DNA of 64,000 bases from an uncultured Oscillospiraceae bacterium (GCA_900548305.1 URJZ01000007.1:7183-71182); one strand, 5' to 3'. Positions 35,377 to 45,672 are shown, counted from the stretch's first letter. Notes: generated by a model not told the origin, from the sequence alone. A program made the numbers and translations.

Positions 35377-36840
35377 ATGAAACTTTGGCAAAAGATATTT
35401 TTGTGTTCTTTGGCATTGGTAATTTTAGCAATAGATGTTACATCGGTATTGCTGCTGTCTAACAGCCACAGATTAACTGTAATGCGTGAAGAACAGAATG
35501 CCGTTTCTGAGCATAAATACTTATCCGTGATGCTGAAAGATAATGTTATTTATGAACGATTAAAACAAAATAAAGTATTTCTAACCGAAGAAGAAGTGAT
35601 TCAGGTAACTCAGTCAGCCTTTGAGCCTCAATCCAGTGCACGTACTATAGGCTTGTCGTTATATACAGGGCAAAGACGCTTACTTAGTTATAATGGGCGT
35701 TCGGAACAATTAGAGGTTTCTATTTTACAAAGTGCATCTCAGTCCAGCGTATTAAATCAAGTACAGGGATTGGGCGGTTATGCGCTGGAAATTGTAGATG
35801 ATGGGAATGCGTCCTATTTAATTGTTATTTCTCAAATTATATTGGAAAGTCAGCCCTATTATTTGATGACTTCATCAGATGTAACGGAAATTTATACATT
35901 GTATAAGCAGCAATTAAACTATGTTTTAGTTATGAGTATGATATGTGCAACAGTGATTGCTTCTATTTTATTGATTGTAGTATGGTTATTGCTGTTGCCT
36001 TTGCGTAGAATTAATGAAGGAACACGGCAAATTGCGCAGGGCAATTACAGTAAACGTCTGCCTGAAAAAGGAAGTACGGAATTTTCTCAATTATCACGTA
36101 ATATGAACGAGATGGCGGAAGCGATTGAACATAATATTAAAGATTTGGAAAGTGTTGCAGAAGACAGAAATACCTTTATTGCAAATTTGGCGCATGAAAT
36201 GAAAACACCTCTAACTTCTATTTTAGGCTTTGGTGATTTACTCCGCATTAAACGTACGGTAGATGATAAGGAACGGCGCGAATATGCCGGTATTATTGTA
36301 GAGGAAACCAAACGTTTAAAAACCTTGTCCGGTAAATTGATGGAATTGATTACAGTAGGAAGTACGCAATTGGATTGGCAAACCATTCCTTTAACCAGTA
36401 TTATGGAAGAAGTAGGACAGGCGCTTCAAATCTCTTTATCTAGGTCCGGCATTACTCTGAATATAAAAGTATGTAAAATAGAAATTTCGGTAGATAAAGA
36501 ATTGTTTAAGTCTTTAATTTATAATCTTATTGATAATGCAATTAAAGCTTCAAAATCCGGACAACAAATTGAAGTTTTTGCCGAAGAAACAAATGGGGTA
36601 TTAACAATTTCTGTAAAGGATCATGGTATTGGTATTCCAAAAGAAGAAATCAATAAAATTATGCAGCCGTTTTACATGATAGATAAATCACGAACCAGAA
36701 AAGCAGGAGGAGCAGGTTTGGGATTGGCATTATGCTCTGAAATTGCAAGATTACACGGAGCTAGACTTCAAATTGAAAGTGAACCCAGAAAGGGTACTTG
36801 TGTAAGTATTATCTTCGATAAAAAGGGGGAGACAGAATGA
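35377..36840 (+). CDS. sensor histidine kinase with HAMP domain
   Basis: 487 aa. First helix about residues 7-27, extracellular sensor region about 28-185, second helix about 187-212, then HAMP (LPLRRINEGTRQIAQGNYSK), HisKA with the acceptor His in ANLAHEMKTPLTSILGF, and the ATPase with LIYNLIDNAIKAS, DHGIGIP and GGAGLGLALCSEI. Starts immediately after the regulator stop, and overlaps the next gene by 4 bases (ATGA). The signal is unknown; a neighbouring membrane protein of unknown function might take part in sensing. Confidence 0.93.
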   Translation: MKLWQKIFLCSLALVILAIDVTSVLLLSNSHRLTVMREEQNAVSEHKYLSVMLKDNVIYERLKQNKVFLTEEEVIQVTQSAFEPQSSARTIGLSLYTGQRRLLSYNGRSEQLEVSILQSASQSSVLNQVQGLGGYALEIVDDGNASYLIVISQIILESQPYYLMTSSDVTEIYTLYKQQLNYVLVMSMICATVIASILLIVVWLLLLPLRRINEGTRQIAQGNYSKRLPEKGSTEFSQLSRNMNEMAEAIEHNIKDLESVAEDRNTFIANLAHEMKTPLTSILGFGDLLRIKRTVDDKERREYAGIIVEETKRLKTLSGKLMELITVGSTQLDWQTIPLTSIMEEVGQALQISLSRSGITLNIKVCKIEISVDKELFKSLIYNLIDNAIKASKSGQQIEVFAEETNGVLTISVKDHGIGIPKEEINKIMQPFYMIDKSRTRKAGGAGLGLALCSEIARLHGARLQIESEPRKGTCVSIIFDKKGETE

Positions 36841-37730
36841 AACCGCGGCAAAAAGAAAAAAAGTTTCATGTCATCAGACTCCTTGTAACACTCCTCATTT
36901 CTGCAGCTATTTTGGGTCTTGGATATATTTTAATTAGCAGTTTGCAATATTGGATTCCAAGTTATAAAGATAAAATGACTTATATGGGTGAAGAAAATGT
37001 TCAAATGCAGCCGCTTTATTGGAATAGGGAAGAAGAAATCACTATTTATCCATGGGGGTTATATAAAAATGATGCCGTAACAACTTTAACGAAAGATGAT
37101 GAGATTTTTTTACGTGAAATTCATATTTCCACTTTGCTACATCAGGCAACGCAAACAAATAAAGAAACAGATTTTATATCTCATTTTCAAAAGGTAACTT
37201 CAAATAATGTTTCCGTATATTTTCTAAAAGATTTTGAGTGTACAGGACATTCCTTTTCAAAGGAAAATTTCGAAGAATCTTCTATAGCAGATAAAATGTA
37301 TTATGTATCTAACAGTACGGCAAAACAAACAAAAGTTGTGAATTGTGCATTAGATCAATATGGTCAATTGTTGTATTTACATGTGGCTGACAAAGAGAGT
37401 GTTCAAAAGTCTGCTGACAGAACTCAAATTGAAGAAGCGTACAATAAATTTACAACTTCCAAAGAGTCTGATGATACCTCTGATGGTAATATCGTAAATG
37501 ATGCAGCAACGGACTTGTGCTATTTATGTTCATCAAATCCTTATCAAGATAAGGCTGCTACAGCGCTGGAAAACTTTTTAAACTCTGATCATAATTCTTA
37601 TGATGTTGTGATACAAGACCAGCAAATTTTGTTGATTTATACTTTAGATTCAGGTTATCGGTTTATTTTTATTTACAATGTTCCTATGGAGCAAATAGCT
37701 GGAATGAGTTTAGAAAAATTATCTGCATAA
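36837..37730 (+). CDS. single-pass membrane protein, unknown, in the two-component operon
   Basis: 297 aa. Basic N-terminus, one helix (about residues 12-33), the rest extracellular and without recognised domain. The start overlaps the kinase stop by 4 bases, so translation is coupled and the protein probably works with the kinase. Position and shape (N-terminal anchor, extracellular domain) are like the YycH/YycI accessory proteins of WalRK, but I see no sequence resemblance good enough to claim it. Not recognised. Confidence 0.75.
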   Translation: MKPRQKEKKFHVIRLLVTLLISAAILGLGYILISSLQYWIPSYKDKMTYMGEENVQMQPLYWNREEEITIYPWGLYKNDAVTTLTKDDEIFLREIHISTLLHQATQTNKETDFISHFQKVTSNNVSVYFLKDFECTGHSFSKENFEESSIADKMYYVSNSTAKQTKVVNCALDQYGQLLYLHVADKESVQKSADRTQIEEAYNKFTTSKESDDTSDGNIVNDAATDLCYLCSSNPYQDKAATALENFLNSDHNSYDVVIQDQQILLIYTLDSGYRFIFIYNVPMEQIAGMSLEKLSA

Positions 37731-37755
37731 ATACACTTGAAATTTTTACACTTTT

Positions 37756-37784
37756 TTGACATATTCTTACAGACAACATATAAT
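37756..37784 (+). promoter_or_regulatory. consensus sigma-A promoter of the C39 peptidase gene
   Basis: TTGACA at 37756-37761 and TATAAT at 37779-37784, spacer 17 bases, both perfect matches. The transcript would begin near 37791, too close to ATG 37800 for a ribosome-binding site. Confidence 0.85.
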
Positions 37785-37853
37785 ATAGTATGACATAATA
37801 TGATTGTTACAAATAAAGAAATGGAAAAGTTATTTTGGAAAGAATGTGTAAAA

Positions 37854-38699
37854 ATGAAAAATAAACATATATCTTCATACATATACTTTAAAAAGAAGCG
37901 CTTTATTTTACTGGTTGGCATAGTCAGTTTTGCAGTTACCATTCTGGTAGTGATAGGAGTTGTTCTGGTAGCAATGGGTTTATTTGATCAAGAAGATTCC
38001 ATGTCTACTTTAAATCTTGGCAATACCGGAATTGAAAAAGCAGAAACGGTAAATCAAAAAGAAGCAGAAGAAAGTAATGGTTTTCTATTGGATGTTCCGT
38101 ATTTTTCACAAGAAGGTGAATATCCTACAGCATGTGAAATTGTGAGTGCGGTTATGGTTCTTTCCTATTATGGATACAATGTATCCATTGATGATTTTAT
38201 TGATGATTATCTTCCAAAAGCGGATATTTTTGTTGATGCGGAGACAGGACTTTTAACTAGCACAAGTCCTGCACAGGCTTTTATTGGAGATCCCAGGTCT
38301 TCCGGAGGATATGGCTGTTATGCTCCGGTTATTGTAAGTGCTTTAAATAATGCGGTTGATAGTACAGCTTTAGCAATTGATACAACCGATACGGATATAG
38401 ATGCATTGGTCGATAGCTATGTAAAACGTAATATACCTGTATTGTTATGGGCCAGCATTAATTTGGCGCCAACTTCCGTAGGGGATAGTTGGATACTGGA
38501 AGATACAGGAGAATGGTTTACATGGACAGCGGGAGAACATTGCATGGTACTGGTAGGAGCAGACCCAAATTATTATTATTTTAATGATCCATACAACAGC
38601 AATGGTATTGTAAAATATCATAAAAATTTGGTGACAAAGCGCTGGGAAGAGTTAGGAAAACAATCCGTAGTATTGGTACCAACTGCAATATCTAAATAA
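37854..38699 (+). CDS. membrane-anchored C39-like cysteine peptidase
   Basis: 281 aa. N-terminal helix (about residues 17-42) anchors an extracellular Peptidase_C39_2-type domain. Proposed catalytic residues are Cys in YPTACEIVS, His in GEHCMVLVG and Asn/Asp in NDPY; the shared motif GDPRSSGGYGCYAPVI is also present. The last two motifs recur in the large protein at 50307, so these are paralogous peptidase domains. Substrate unknown; C39-like enzymes cleave peptides, often after Gly-Gly. In-frame starts at 37800 and 37821 lack ribosome-binding sites. ATG 37854 has GGAAAG about 10 bases upstream and leaves a 60-base leader. The gene has its own strong promoter, so it is not just part of the upstream operon. 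Confidence 0.8.
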   Translation: MKNKHISSYIYFKKKRFILLVGIVSFAVTILVVIGVVLVAMGLFDQEDSMSTLNLGNTGIEKAETVNQKEAEESNGFLLDVPYFSQEGEYPTACEIVSAVMVLSYYGYNVSIDDFIDDYLPKADIFVDAETGLLTSTSPAQAFIGDPRSSGGYGCYAPVIVSALNNAVDSTALAIDTTDTDIDALVDSYVKRNIPVLLWASINLAPTSVGDSWILEDTGEWFTWTAGEHCMVLVGADPNYYYFNDPYNSNGIVKYHKNLVTKRWEELGKQSVVLVPTAISK

Positions 38700-38727
38700 A
38701 AAAGAGCAGCATGTGCTGCTCTTTTTT
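38697..38727. terminator. bidirectional terminator between the C39 gene and trpA
   Basis: AAAAAAGAGCAGCA and TGCTGCTCTTTTTT, 14-bp perfect stem, T runs on both strands. Confidence 0.92.
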
Positions 38728-38728
38728 A

Positions 38729-39523
38729 TTATGAAATATCATCCAAAGCATTTCGCAGGCTTTTTACAAATGTACCCACAGTTGCTACAGAACTTTTCTG
38801 TTCTTGTTCTATCATTTTTACAATGGCGCTGCCAACAATGACACCGTCGCAGTACGTTTTCATCTGTTTCACTTGTTCAGGCGAAGAAATGCCAAAACCA
38901 ACACAATACGGGATAGAGGCATGTTGTTTTATTGTATCAAAAAAACTGTCAAAATCAGTTTGGAATGTATTTCTGACACCGGTAACGCCGGTAGAGGATA
39001 CGCAATACAAAAATCCTTTGCTATTTGCCGCAATGGTAGCAATACGGTCTTTAGATGTTGGGGCGACAAGATTAATTGGATATACGCCATGGGCGTAAGC
39101 ACATTCATCAATTTCGTCATGTTCTTCAAACGGAAGGTCAGGTACAATGACGGCATCAATTCCTGTTTCTTGACATAGGGAAAAGAAACGCTCTACTCCA
39201 AAACGATAAATGGTATTGATGTACATCATGAATACCAACGGAATTTCCGTTTTTGTGCGTAGTTTTTTTACCAATTCAAAAATACCTTCCAAAGTAGTTC
39301 CGCCCTGTAAGGAGCGCAGGCTTGCTTCTTGAATGATGGGTCCTTCTGCAATTGGGTCAGAGAATGGAACACCTAATTCAATAAGATTAGCTCCTTGACG
39401 TTCCATTTCCAATACCAGTTGTTCTGTGGTATCAAAATCAGGGTCACCTGCTGTAATAAAGGTAATCAATGCTTTTTTGTTTTGTTTTTTTAATTCTGCA
39501 AACATGCTGTCAATTCTATTCAT
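38729..39523 (-). CDS. trpA: tryptophan synthase alpha subunit
   Basis: Cleaves indole-3-glycerol phosphate and passes indole to the beta subunit (264 aa). TIM barrel with the catalytic Glu in [19 protein letters not shown], the Asp in [14 protein letters not shown], and phosphate-binding GVTGVR. The start overlaps the end of trpB by 8 bases. Last gene of the operon, ending at a bidirectional terminator. Confidence 0.97.
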   Translation of the reverse strand: MNRIDSMFAELKKQNKKALITFITAGDPDFDTTEQLVLEMERQGANLIELGVPFSDPIAEGPIIQEASLRSLQGGTTLEGIFELVKKLRTKTEIPLVFMMYINTIYRFGVERFFSLCQETGIDAVIVPDLPFEEHDEIDECAYAHGVYPINLVAPTSKDRIATIAANSKGFLYCVSSTGVTGVRNTFQTDFDSFFDTIKQHASIPYCVGFGISSPEQVKQMKTYCDGVIVGSAIVKMIEQEQKSSVATVGTFVKSLRNALDDIS

Positions 39524-40706
39524 GAATATCCACCCCTCTGTATCTGGCTACTTGATATACGTCTTTATCTCCACGTCCTGATAGGCATATTACTATAATT
39601 TCATTCTGTTTCATGGTTGGAGCAATTTTTCTGGCGGCAGCTACTGCATGGGCAGACTCAATTGCCGGAATAATACCCTCCATACGGGATAAATATTCAA
39701 AGGCACAAACAGCTTCTTCATCTGTAATACTTACGTATTCAGCACGTTTGCTGGTGTGTAAGTGAGCATGTTCCGGACCGATGCCGGGATAATCCAAACC
39801 GGCAGAAATAGAGTATACGGAATCAATTTGTCCTTCTTCATTTTGAAGGAATAAAGATTTCATACCATGGAAAATTCCTTTGGAGCCTTTTGCCATGGTA
39901 GCCGCATGTAAAGCGGTATCCACACCATGACCTGCTGCTTCAGCTCCTATTAAGCGTACAGTTTCATTTGGAATAAAGTCATAAAACATGCCAATGGCAT
40001 TGGAACCGCCTCCCACACAGGCAACTACACAGTCAGGCAGTTTGTGTTCCATTGCTTCCAATTGGCGTTTTGTTTCCTCACCAATAATTTTTTGGAAGTC
40101 TCTCACCATGGTAGGGTATGGGTGAGGACCCATTGCGGAACCGATTAAATAGTATGTATTTTCAACGTTTGCGGTCCAGTCTCGCATGGCTTCGTTTACT
40201 GCATCTTTTAAAGTACGGGTACCGCTTTTTACACCGGTTACTTTTGCGCCAAGTAAATTCATACGATATACGTTTAATGCTTGACGTTCTATGTCTTCTT
40301 CGCCCATATAGACTTCGCATTCCATACCAAATAGAGCAGCTACCGTAGCGGTTGCAACTCCGTGTTGGCCGGCACCTGTCTCAGCAATTAAACGTTTCTT
40401 GCCCATTTTTTTTGCCAATAACGCCTGCCCCAATACATTGTTGATTTTATGGGAACCTGTATGATTCAAATCTTCCCGTTTGATATAAATTTTAGCTCCG
40501 CCTAAATCTCTGGTCATTTTTTCTGCATAGTAAAGCATGGAAGGTCTGCCTGCATAGTTGTGATACAGGTCTGTTAATTCTTTTTGAAACTGTGGGTCAT
40601 TTTTATAAAAATCATATGCTTGTTCCAATTCGTGAACAGCATTCATAACGGTTTCGGGTACGTATTGTCCTCCGAAATCTCCGAATCTGCCTACTTTTTT
40701 CTTCAT
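39516..40706 (-). CDS. trpB: tryptophan synthase beta subunit
   Basis: Joins indole and serine using pyridoxal phosphate (396 aa). Signatures: [16 protein letters not shown], the PLP Lys in [26 protein letters not shown], and phosphate-binding GGGSNAIG. The length and N-terminus are of the TrpB1 type that pairs with TrpA, as the overlapping trpA confirms. 19 bases after trpF. Confidence 0.97.
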   Translation of the reverse strand: MKKKVGRFGDFGGQYVPETVMNAVHELEQAYDFYKNDPQFQKELTDLYHNYAGRPSMLYYAEKMTRDLGGAKIYIKREDLNHTGSHKINNVLGQALLAKKMGKKRLIAETGAGQHGVATATVAALFGMECEVYMGEEDIERQALNVYRMNLLGAKVTGVKSGTRTLKDAVNEAMRDWTANVENTYYLIGSAMGPHPYPTMVRDFQKIIGEETKRQLEAMEHKLPDCVVACVGGGSNAIGMFYDFIPNETVRLIGAEAAGHGVDTALHAATMAKGSKGIFHGMKSLFLQNEEGQIDSVYSISAGLDYPGIGPEHAHLHTSKRAEYVSITDEEAVCAFEYLSRMEGIIPAIESAHAVAAARKIAPTMKQNEIIVICLSGRGDKDVYQVARYRGVDIHE

Positions 40707-40725
40707 GGATGTACCTCATTTCTGT

Positions 40726-41367
40726 TTAACAATTTCTAACCAGTTCTATGATTCGTGCAATTTTATTTCTGTCTTTGCAGCCGTCTGTTTCAATGCCGCC
40801 GGACAAATCAACACCGTACGGCTGTATTGTTTTTATGCCTTCTACAATATTTTTCGATGTAAGACCACCGGCGAGAAAAAACGGTTTTTCTATTTTTGTT
40901 GTTTGGATGATTTCCCAGTTGGCAACTTTACCGCTGCCTCCGTAAGCAACCGTTGTAAAGCTGTCCAACAACAGTTTATCCGCTTGAAATTGATTTGCCA
41001 TTCGTATTGTTTCTTCATCTTTTACACGAACAGCTTTCCATATTTCATATGACAAATTTTCCTGTTTTAGTGCTTTATGTAATCTATCTATATAGGAGTA
41101 ATTTTCGTCTCCATGCAGCTGCAGCACATTCAATTGTGCTGTTTGCGCTGCTTGTATCAGGTTATCTATGGGTTCGTTTACAAATACGCCTACACGTTTG
41201 ATATCCGGATGCAGTTCCTGTCCCAGTGCCATAGCGATGGCAGGGGACACTTGACGTCTGCTTGGTGCAAATACAAAACCTACATAATCGGGCATGAATT
41301 CATTCATATATGTCACGTCTTCTAAACGGCGGATACCGCAAAACTTTATTTTGCACTGTTGTTTCAT
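40726..41367 (-). CDS. trpF: phosphoribosylanthranilate isomerase
   Basis: 213 aa TIM barrel isomerising phosphoribosylanthranilate. N-terminal KIKFCGIRRLEDV contains the catalytic Cys, and VLQLHGDENYSYI, the Asp-bearing LLLDSFT, GGSGKVANWEI and the phosphate-binding FLAGGLTSKNI and VDLSGGIE follow. The frame is open upstream to 41514, but the real start is ATG 41367, overlapping the trpC stop by 4 bases; the upstream part only mirrors trpC in another frame. Confidence 0.95.
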   Translation of the reverse strand: MKQQCKIKFCGIRRLEDVTYMNEFMPDYVGFVFAPSRRQVSPAIAMALGQELHPDIKRVGVFVNEPIDNLIQAAQTAQLNVLQLHGDENYSYIDRLHKALKQENLSYEIWKAVRVKDEETIRMANQFQADKLLLDSFTTVAYGGSGKVANWEIIQTTKIEKPFFLAGGLTSKNIVEGIKTIQPYGVDLSGGIETDGCKDRNKIARIIELVRNC

Positions 41368-42146
41368 ACTTGTTTCCTCAGTGCTGCCATGGTTTCTGCA
41401 ATATGGCTGCTTCTCATCAGTGTTTCTCCAATCAAAACGGCATCGGCGCCGTGACTGCGTACTGTTTTCATATCCTGATTGGTGGCAATACCGCTTTCTG
41501 AGACAATGACGCATTCGTTTGGAATATTAGAAGCGAGCTGTGCGGTTGTTTCTAAAGAGACATCAAACGTTTTTAAATTGCGATTGTTAATGCCTACAAT
41601 TTGAAATCCAACTTCCAATACACGGTTAAGCTCTTCTTGATTGTGAACCTCTGCTAAGCATTCCAACCCCAAACCGTGAGCGATAGAACGAAATTGCGCT
41701 AAGGTTTCTGTGTCTAAAATGGCAGCAATGAGTAGTATTGCATCTGCCCCAATACATTTTGCTTCGTATATCTGATACGGTTCGATGATAAAGTCTTTTC
41801 TTAAGATAGGAATAGAAGCAATTTGCTGACGAATTGCAGTTAAATATTGACTGCTGCCCTGAAAATAATGCTCCTCTGTCAATACGGAAATTGCGTTGTT
41901 TCCCGCTTTTTCATATTGTAAGGCAATGGATACAGGCTCAAAATCTTGACAAATGAGTCCCTTCGACGGAGATGCTTTTTTTACTTCGGAAATAACAGAA
42001 AGCGTATCCTGTTTCAGTGCGTCATAAAGTGAGATACAAGTTCTTGAATCCTGCATTGCAAGTGCTTTCATTTCTTCCAAACCAATTGCGGATTGTTCTT
42101 TAAGAAGCTGTTGTTTACGTTTTTCTACAATTTGGTCTAATATCAT
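41364..42146 (-). CDS. trpC: indole-3-glycerol-phosphate synthase
   Basis: Closes the indole ring (260 aa). Catalytic residues in VISEVKKASPSKG, then VLTEEHYFQGS, ILRKDFIIEPYQIYEAK, EVHNQEEL, VGINNRNLKTF and VSESGIATNQDM. Of the two tandem ATGs (42149 and 42146), the second has the better spacing of 6 from AGGAG. Separate from trpF, unlike the trpC-F fusion of enterics. Confidence 0.96.
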   Translation of the reverse strand: MILDQIVEKRKQQLLKEQSAIGLEEMKALAMQDSRTCISLYDALKQDTLSVISEVKKASPSKGLICQDFEPVSIALQYEKAGNNAISVLTEEHYFQGSSQYLTAIRQQIASIPILRKDFIIEPYQIYEAKCIGADAILLIAAILDTETLAQFRSIAHGLGLECLAEVHNQEELNRVLEVGFQIVGINNRNLKTFDVSLETTAQLASNIPNECVIVSESGIATNQDMKTVRSHGADAVLIGETLMRSSHIAETMAALRKQV

Positions 42147-42180
42147 CATAAACTCCTTTCTATGAAAACAGATTCATTAT

Positions 42181-43824
42181 TTACAAATACTGTGCGGTGA
42201 CTTGTTTTAATTCTTCCAGTTTTTCCAATGCTTTTCCGCTATCAATGGATTCCTGTGCCAGACGAACGCCTTCTGCCAAAGAGGAGGCTTTGCCTGCTGT
42301 GTATAAAGCGCAAGCGGCATTCATTACAACAATATCGCGTTGAGGTCCCTGCTTGCCATTTAACACCGCCAATGTGATTTTTGCATTTTCTTCTGCGGTT
42401 CCTCCAATGACTTCGCTTAAATCAACAATAGGAATGTGATAATCTTCAGGGGTAATTTCATATTTGATTAGTTTATTTTCTTGAATTTCGCAAACCGTGG
42501 TGTGGCTGGAAATGGTAACCTCATCCAACCCATCATTGCCATGTACAATCATAGCGCCTTTAATGCCTAAATTCATAAGTACCTTTGCCATAGGTTCCAT
42601 CAGTGCTTCATCATATACGCCAAGTACAATATAATTGGTAAGCGCAGGATTGGCCAAAGGACCAAGAATGTTAAACACTGTACGTACACCCACTTCTCGA
42701 CGGGAAGGCGCTGCAAATTTCATAGAGCCGTGAAATTTTTGTGCAAACAGAAAACAGATTCCACATTGGTCCAAACAAGTAGCTGCCTGTTCCGGAGTAA
42801 GTGAAATGTTTACACCCAGTTGTTCCAGTACGTCTGCGCTTCCACTTTTGCTGGAAACACTGCGATTTCCGTGTTTTGCCACTTTTACTCCCGCGCCTGC
42901 AACCACAAAAGATGTGGTTGTGGAAATGTTAAACGTATTTGCCATATCGCCGCCTGTTCCCACAATATCAATTGCATCTGTTCCATTTTCAATGGTAGCA
43001 GCCTTTTGACGCATGACTTTTGCAAAACCGGTTAATTCGGAAATAGTTTCTCCTTTCATACGTAATGCAGTGGTAAAGGAGCCGATTTGCGCATCTGTTG
43101 CGCCGCCGTTCATAATGCAGTCCATTGCGTCATAAGCTTCTTCCTCTGATAAATCTGTACCTTCTATGATTTTAAAAATATAAGGTTTTAAGGCATTGCG
43201 TTGGGCAGGAGGCAATTGATTTTTTTCTGTATGAAGCGGTGTGATTTTCACTTTTGCAACATAATAGAGAAAGTTTTCAATGATTTGCATACCGTCTTTT
43301 GTCAAGATGGATTCGGGATGGAATTGAACACCATAGGTTGGATGGGACGTATGGGCAATTGCCATAATTTGATTCGTGTCATCTCTCGCGGTGATTTCAA
43401 GGCAAGAGGGAAGGGTGGTCTCATCTACAATTAAAGAATGGTATCTGGCAACCGTAATAGCATCAGACAGATGTTTAAAAACAGGACATTGATTGTTTAC
43501 CGTAATGGTACTTGCTTTTCCGTGCATCAATTGTTTGGCATGTATAATGTCTCCGCCAAATGCTTGTGCAATGGACTGGTGGCCGAGACATACGCCTAAA
43601 ATCGGAATGGTTCCGCTGAATTTCTCAATAGCGGCAACAGAGATGCCTGCATCTTTTGGGTAACCGGGGCCGGGAGAGATGATAATTGCTTCCGGCTGCA
43701 TGTTTTGTATTTGTTCAATAGTAAGTTTGTCATTGCGTATGACAGTAATATCTTCATACAACTGTCCGATTGCCTGATAGAGATTGTAGGTAAAAGAGTC
43801 ATAATTATCTATTAAAAGAATCAT
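42181..43824 (-). CDS. trpGD: fused anthranilate synthase glutamine amidotransferase / anthranilate phosphoribosyltransferase
   Basis: Bifunctional protein of 547 aa. TrpG (residues 1 to about 190) is a class I glutamine amidotransferase: oxyanion region PGPGYP, nucleophile Cys79 in LGVCLGHQSI, and His/Glu in GVQFHPESI. It supplies ammonia to TrpE. TrpD (about 210-547) transfers phosphoribose to anthranilate: IVGTGGDMANTFNISTTTS and KHGNRSVSSKSGSADVLE. The join is an in-frame linker around residue 200 (KITPLHTEKNQ). A trpGD fusion is known from enterics and some Clostridia. 16 bases after trpE. Confidence 0.96.
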   Translation of the reverse strand: MILLIDNYDSFTYNLYQAIGQLYEDITVIRNDKLTIEQIQNMQPEAIIISPGPGYPKDAGISVAAIEKFSGTIPILGVCLGHQSIAQAFGGDIIHAKQLMHGKASTITVNNQCPVFKHLSDAITVARYHSLIVDETTLPSCLEITARDDTNQIMAIAHTSHPTYGVQFHPESILTKDGMQIIENFLYYVAKVKITPLHTEKNQLPPAQRNALKPYIFKIIEGTDLSEEEAYDAMDCIMNGGATDAQIGSFTTALRMKGETISELTGFAKVMRQKAATIENGTDAIDIVGTGGDMANTFNISTTTSFVVAGAGVKVAKHGNRSVSSKSGSADVLEQLGVNISLTPEQAATCLDQCGICFLFAQKFHGSMKFAAPSRREVGVRTVFNILGPLANPALTNYIVLGVYDEALMEPMAKVLMNLGIKGAMIVHGNDGLDEVTISSHTTVCEIQENKLIKYEITPEDYHIPIVDLSEVIGGTAEENAKITLAVLNGKQGPQRDIVVMNAACALYTAGKASSLAEGVRLAQESIDSGKALEKLEELKQVTAQYL

Positions 43825-43840
43825 CCTTTATCCCTCCTGT

Positions 43841-45310
43841 TCAAATTTGACTTGCATCTTTGATTGCATTGATAACTGCCAGCGCTTTCTTTTGTGTTTC
43901 TTCATACTCTTTTTTCGGGATAGAGTCGGCTACAATTCCAGCGCCTGCCTGAACATAAGCTTTTTTGTTTTTAAATAGTACGGTACGGATGGCAATGCAG
44001 GTGTCAATGTTTCCGTCAAATCCCAAATAACCGACGGTGCCTCCGTATAATCCGCGTCGTTTGTTTTCTAATTGGTCTATCAGCTGCATAGCACGGACTT
44101 TTGGGGCGCCTGACAACGTACCTGCCGGCAGAACTGCCAATAATGCATCTAATGCAGTTTTGTCGTCCCTAAGCAATCCCTTCACATCGCTGACCAAATG
44201 CATGACTTTGGAGTAACGCTCAACATGCATAAATCCTGTGACTTCCACGGTGCCGAATTTTGAAACTTTGCCAACATCGTTGCGTCCCAAATCAACCAGC
44301 ATGGTATGTTCGGCACGCTCTTTGGGGTCGTTGAGAAGCTGTTGTTCCAGTTTTTTATCTTCTTCCTCTAAGATGCTTCTTCCAATGGTACCTGCAATTG
44401 GTTTTGTGGATACAATTCCTTTTGTGACGTTTACCAACATTTCAGGAGATGCACCTGCAATTTGGTAGTCTTTATGTTTAAAGTAATAGAGATAGGGAGA
44501 AGGATTGGCAGCACGAAGCATGCGGTAAACATCAAAAGGTTCCGGTGGATTTTCCACTTCAAAACGCTGTGACAGTACAATTTGAAAAATATCTCCGTTT
44601 ACAATGTGTTCTTTTGCCTTTATAACCATATCAGTAAATTCTGCTTCCGTTACATTGGAGGTAACTGTGATATCTTTTTTCTCACTACGCGGCTTTGGTG
44701 TAGGGATATAGCTGCGAATGATTTCTGCGATTTCGTCAGCACGTTTTTGGCACGTTTCATATTGAGCCGCAGCATCTCCTTTTTGTGAGATATTTAAAAT
44801 AATCACTACTTTATTGCTTAAGTGGTCGAAGGCAACAATTTCGTCGTATAAGAACAAATGACAATCGGGCATATCTAAGTCATCTTCAGGAGAGCTGGAC
44901 ACAGTTTGCTCCATATAACGAACCGTATCATATGCAAAATATCCGATTAATCCGCCGGTCAGTTTGGGTTTGTTTGGAAAGTTGGGGGAACGATGCTCCT
45001 CCATAATATGGGATAAATAAGAAATAGGATTTTCCATATACAGCGTCGCAGTGCTCGTACCTTGCGTATGTGTAATAGTTCCGTTTTTTACCTTAATTTC
45101 TGCTTTGGGATGAATACCAATAAAAGAATAACGACCCCATTGCTGAGAATTATCAACGCTTTCTAACATAAAACAGTTTTCTTCTTTGCTTTCCAGCGCA
45201 TTGTAAATATGAATTGGGGTACATGTGTCTGAGAGAACTTCACAAAACACAGGTGTCACTTTATATTCGTTTAGTAATTCCGTTACTTCATTTAAGGTTG
45301 GATATAACAT
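43841..45310 (-). CDS. trpE: anthranilate synthase component I
   Basis: 489 aa chorismate-using enzyme. The N-terminal part holds the feedback site for tryptophan (LLESVDNSQQWGRYSFIG-like region with the Ser motif). The C-terminal chorismate-binding domain has IVLSQRFEV, SPEMLVNVTKG, KPIAGTIGR, HTMLVDLGRNDVGKV, PAGTLSGAPKVRAM and GGTVGYLGFDGN. First gene of the trp operon, expressed through a T-box leader that ends about 35 bases before it. Confidence 0.96.
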   Translation of the reverse strand: MLYPTLNEVTELLNEYKVTPVFCEVLSDTCTPIHIYNALESKEENCFMLESVDNSQQWGRYSFIGIHPKAEIKVKNGTITHTQGTSTATLYMENPISYLSHIMEEHRSPNFPNKPKLTGGLIGYFAYDTVRYMEQTVSSSPEDDLDMPDCHLFLYDEIVAFDHLSNKVVIILNISQKGDAAAQYETCQKRADEIAEIIRSYIPTPKPRSEKKDITVTSNVTEAEFTDMVIKAKEHIVNGDIFQIVLSQRFEVENPPEPFDVYRMLRAANPSPYLYYFKHKDYQIAGASPEMLVNVTKGIVSTKPIAGTIGRSILEEEDKKLEQQLLNDPKERAEHTMLVDLGRNDVGKVSKFGTVEVTGFMHVERYSKVMHLVSDVKGLLRDDKTALDALLAVLPAGTLSGAPKVRAMQLIDQLENKRRGLYGGTVGYLGFDGNIDTCIAIRTVLFKNKKAYVQAGAGIVADSIPKKEYEETQKKALAVINAIKDASQI

Positions 45311-45345
45311 AATAAATTCTCCTTCTTTACTGAAAGATTTTGAAA

Positions 45346-45641
45346 TGATAAAAATAAAAAGAGCCTATCATCCCATATCAAAAGGGACGATAGACTCGTG
45401 GTGCCACCCAAATTTAAAACATGCAATTAAAAATCATGTTTCCTCATTACAGATACGCAGCAAATGATATTTGCCTGAATATCCTTTCCTTTAACGCAGG
45501 AGATACGGCGGTAACTACTCAGGAAAGTCTGTTTCGTTATGCTCCTCACAAACCCATTCGCACATAGCGTGTGTGTCGACATTCCACCAACCGCCGACTC
45601 TCTGAACCACCGTATTATGTGTTACTTACTTTTGCTCTCAG
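45346..45641 (-). promoter_or_regulatory. T-box leader of the trp operon (tRNA-Trp responsive, predicted)
   Basis: The - strand carries the canonical T-box sequence TGGGTGGCACCACGAG (45395-45410) next to a terminator formed by GAGTCTATCGTCCC/GGGATGATAGGCTC with a T-rich tail (45349-45397). Upstream lie stem I elements, including the AGAGAG-GGTTGGTG pattern (45580s-45600s). A TGG in CGAATGGGTT (45554-45556) is a candidate specifier codon, as expected for trp genes. Uncharged tRNA-Trp would favour the antiterminator and switch on the operon. The specifier is by inspection only. Confidence 0.9.
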
Positions 45642-45672
45642 GATTTTACTATTTAATTATGTTCTATTTTTT

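Noticed and set aside
41368..41514. N-terminal extension of trpF
   Set aside because: It overlaps trpC; the family N-terminus starts at 41367 with an ATGA overlap.
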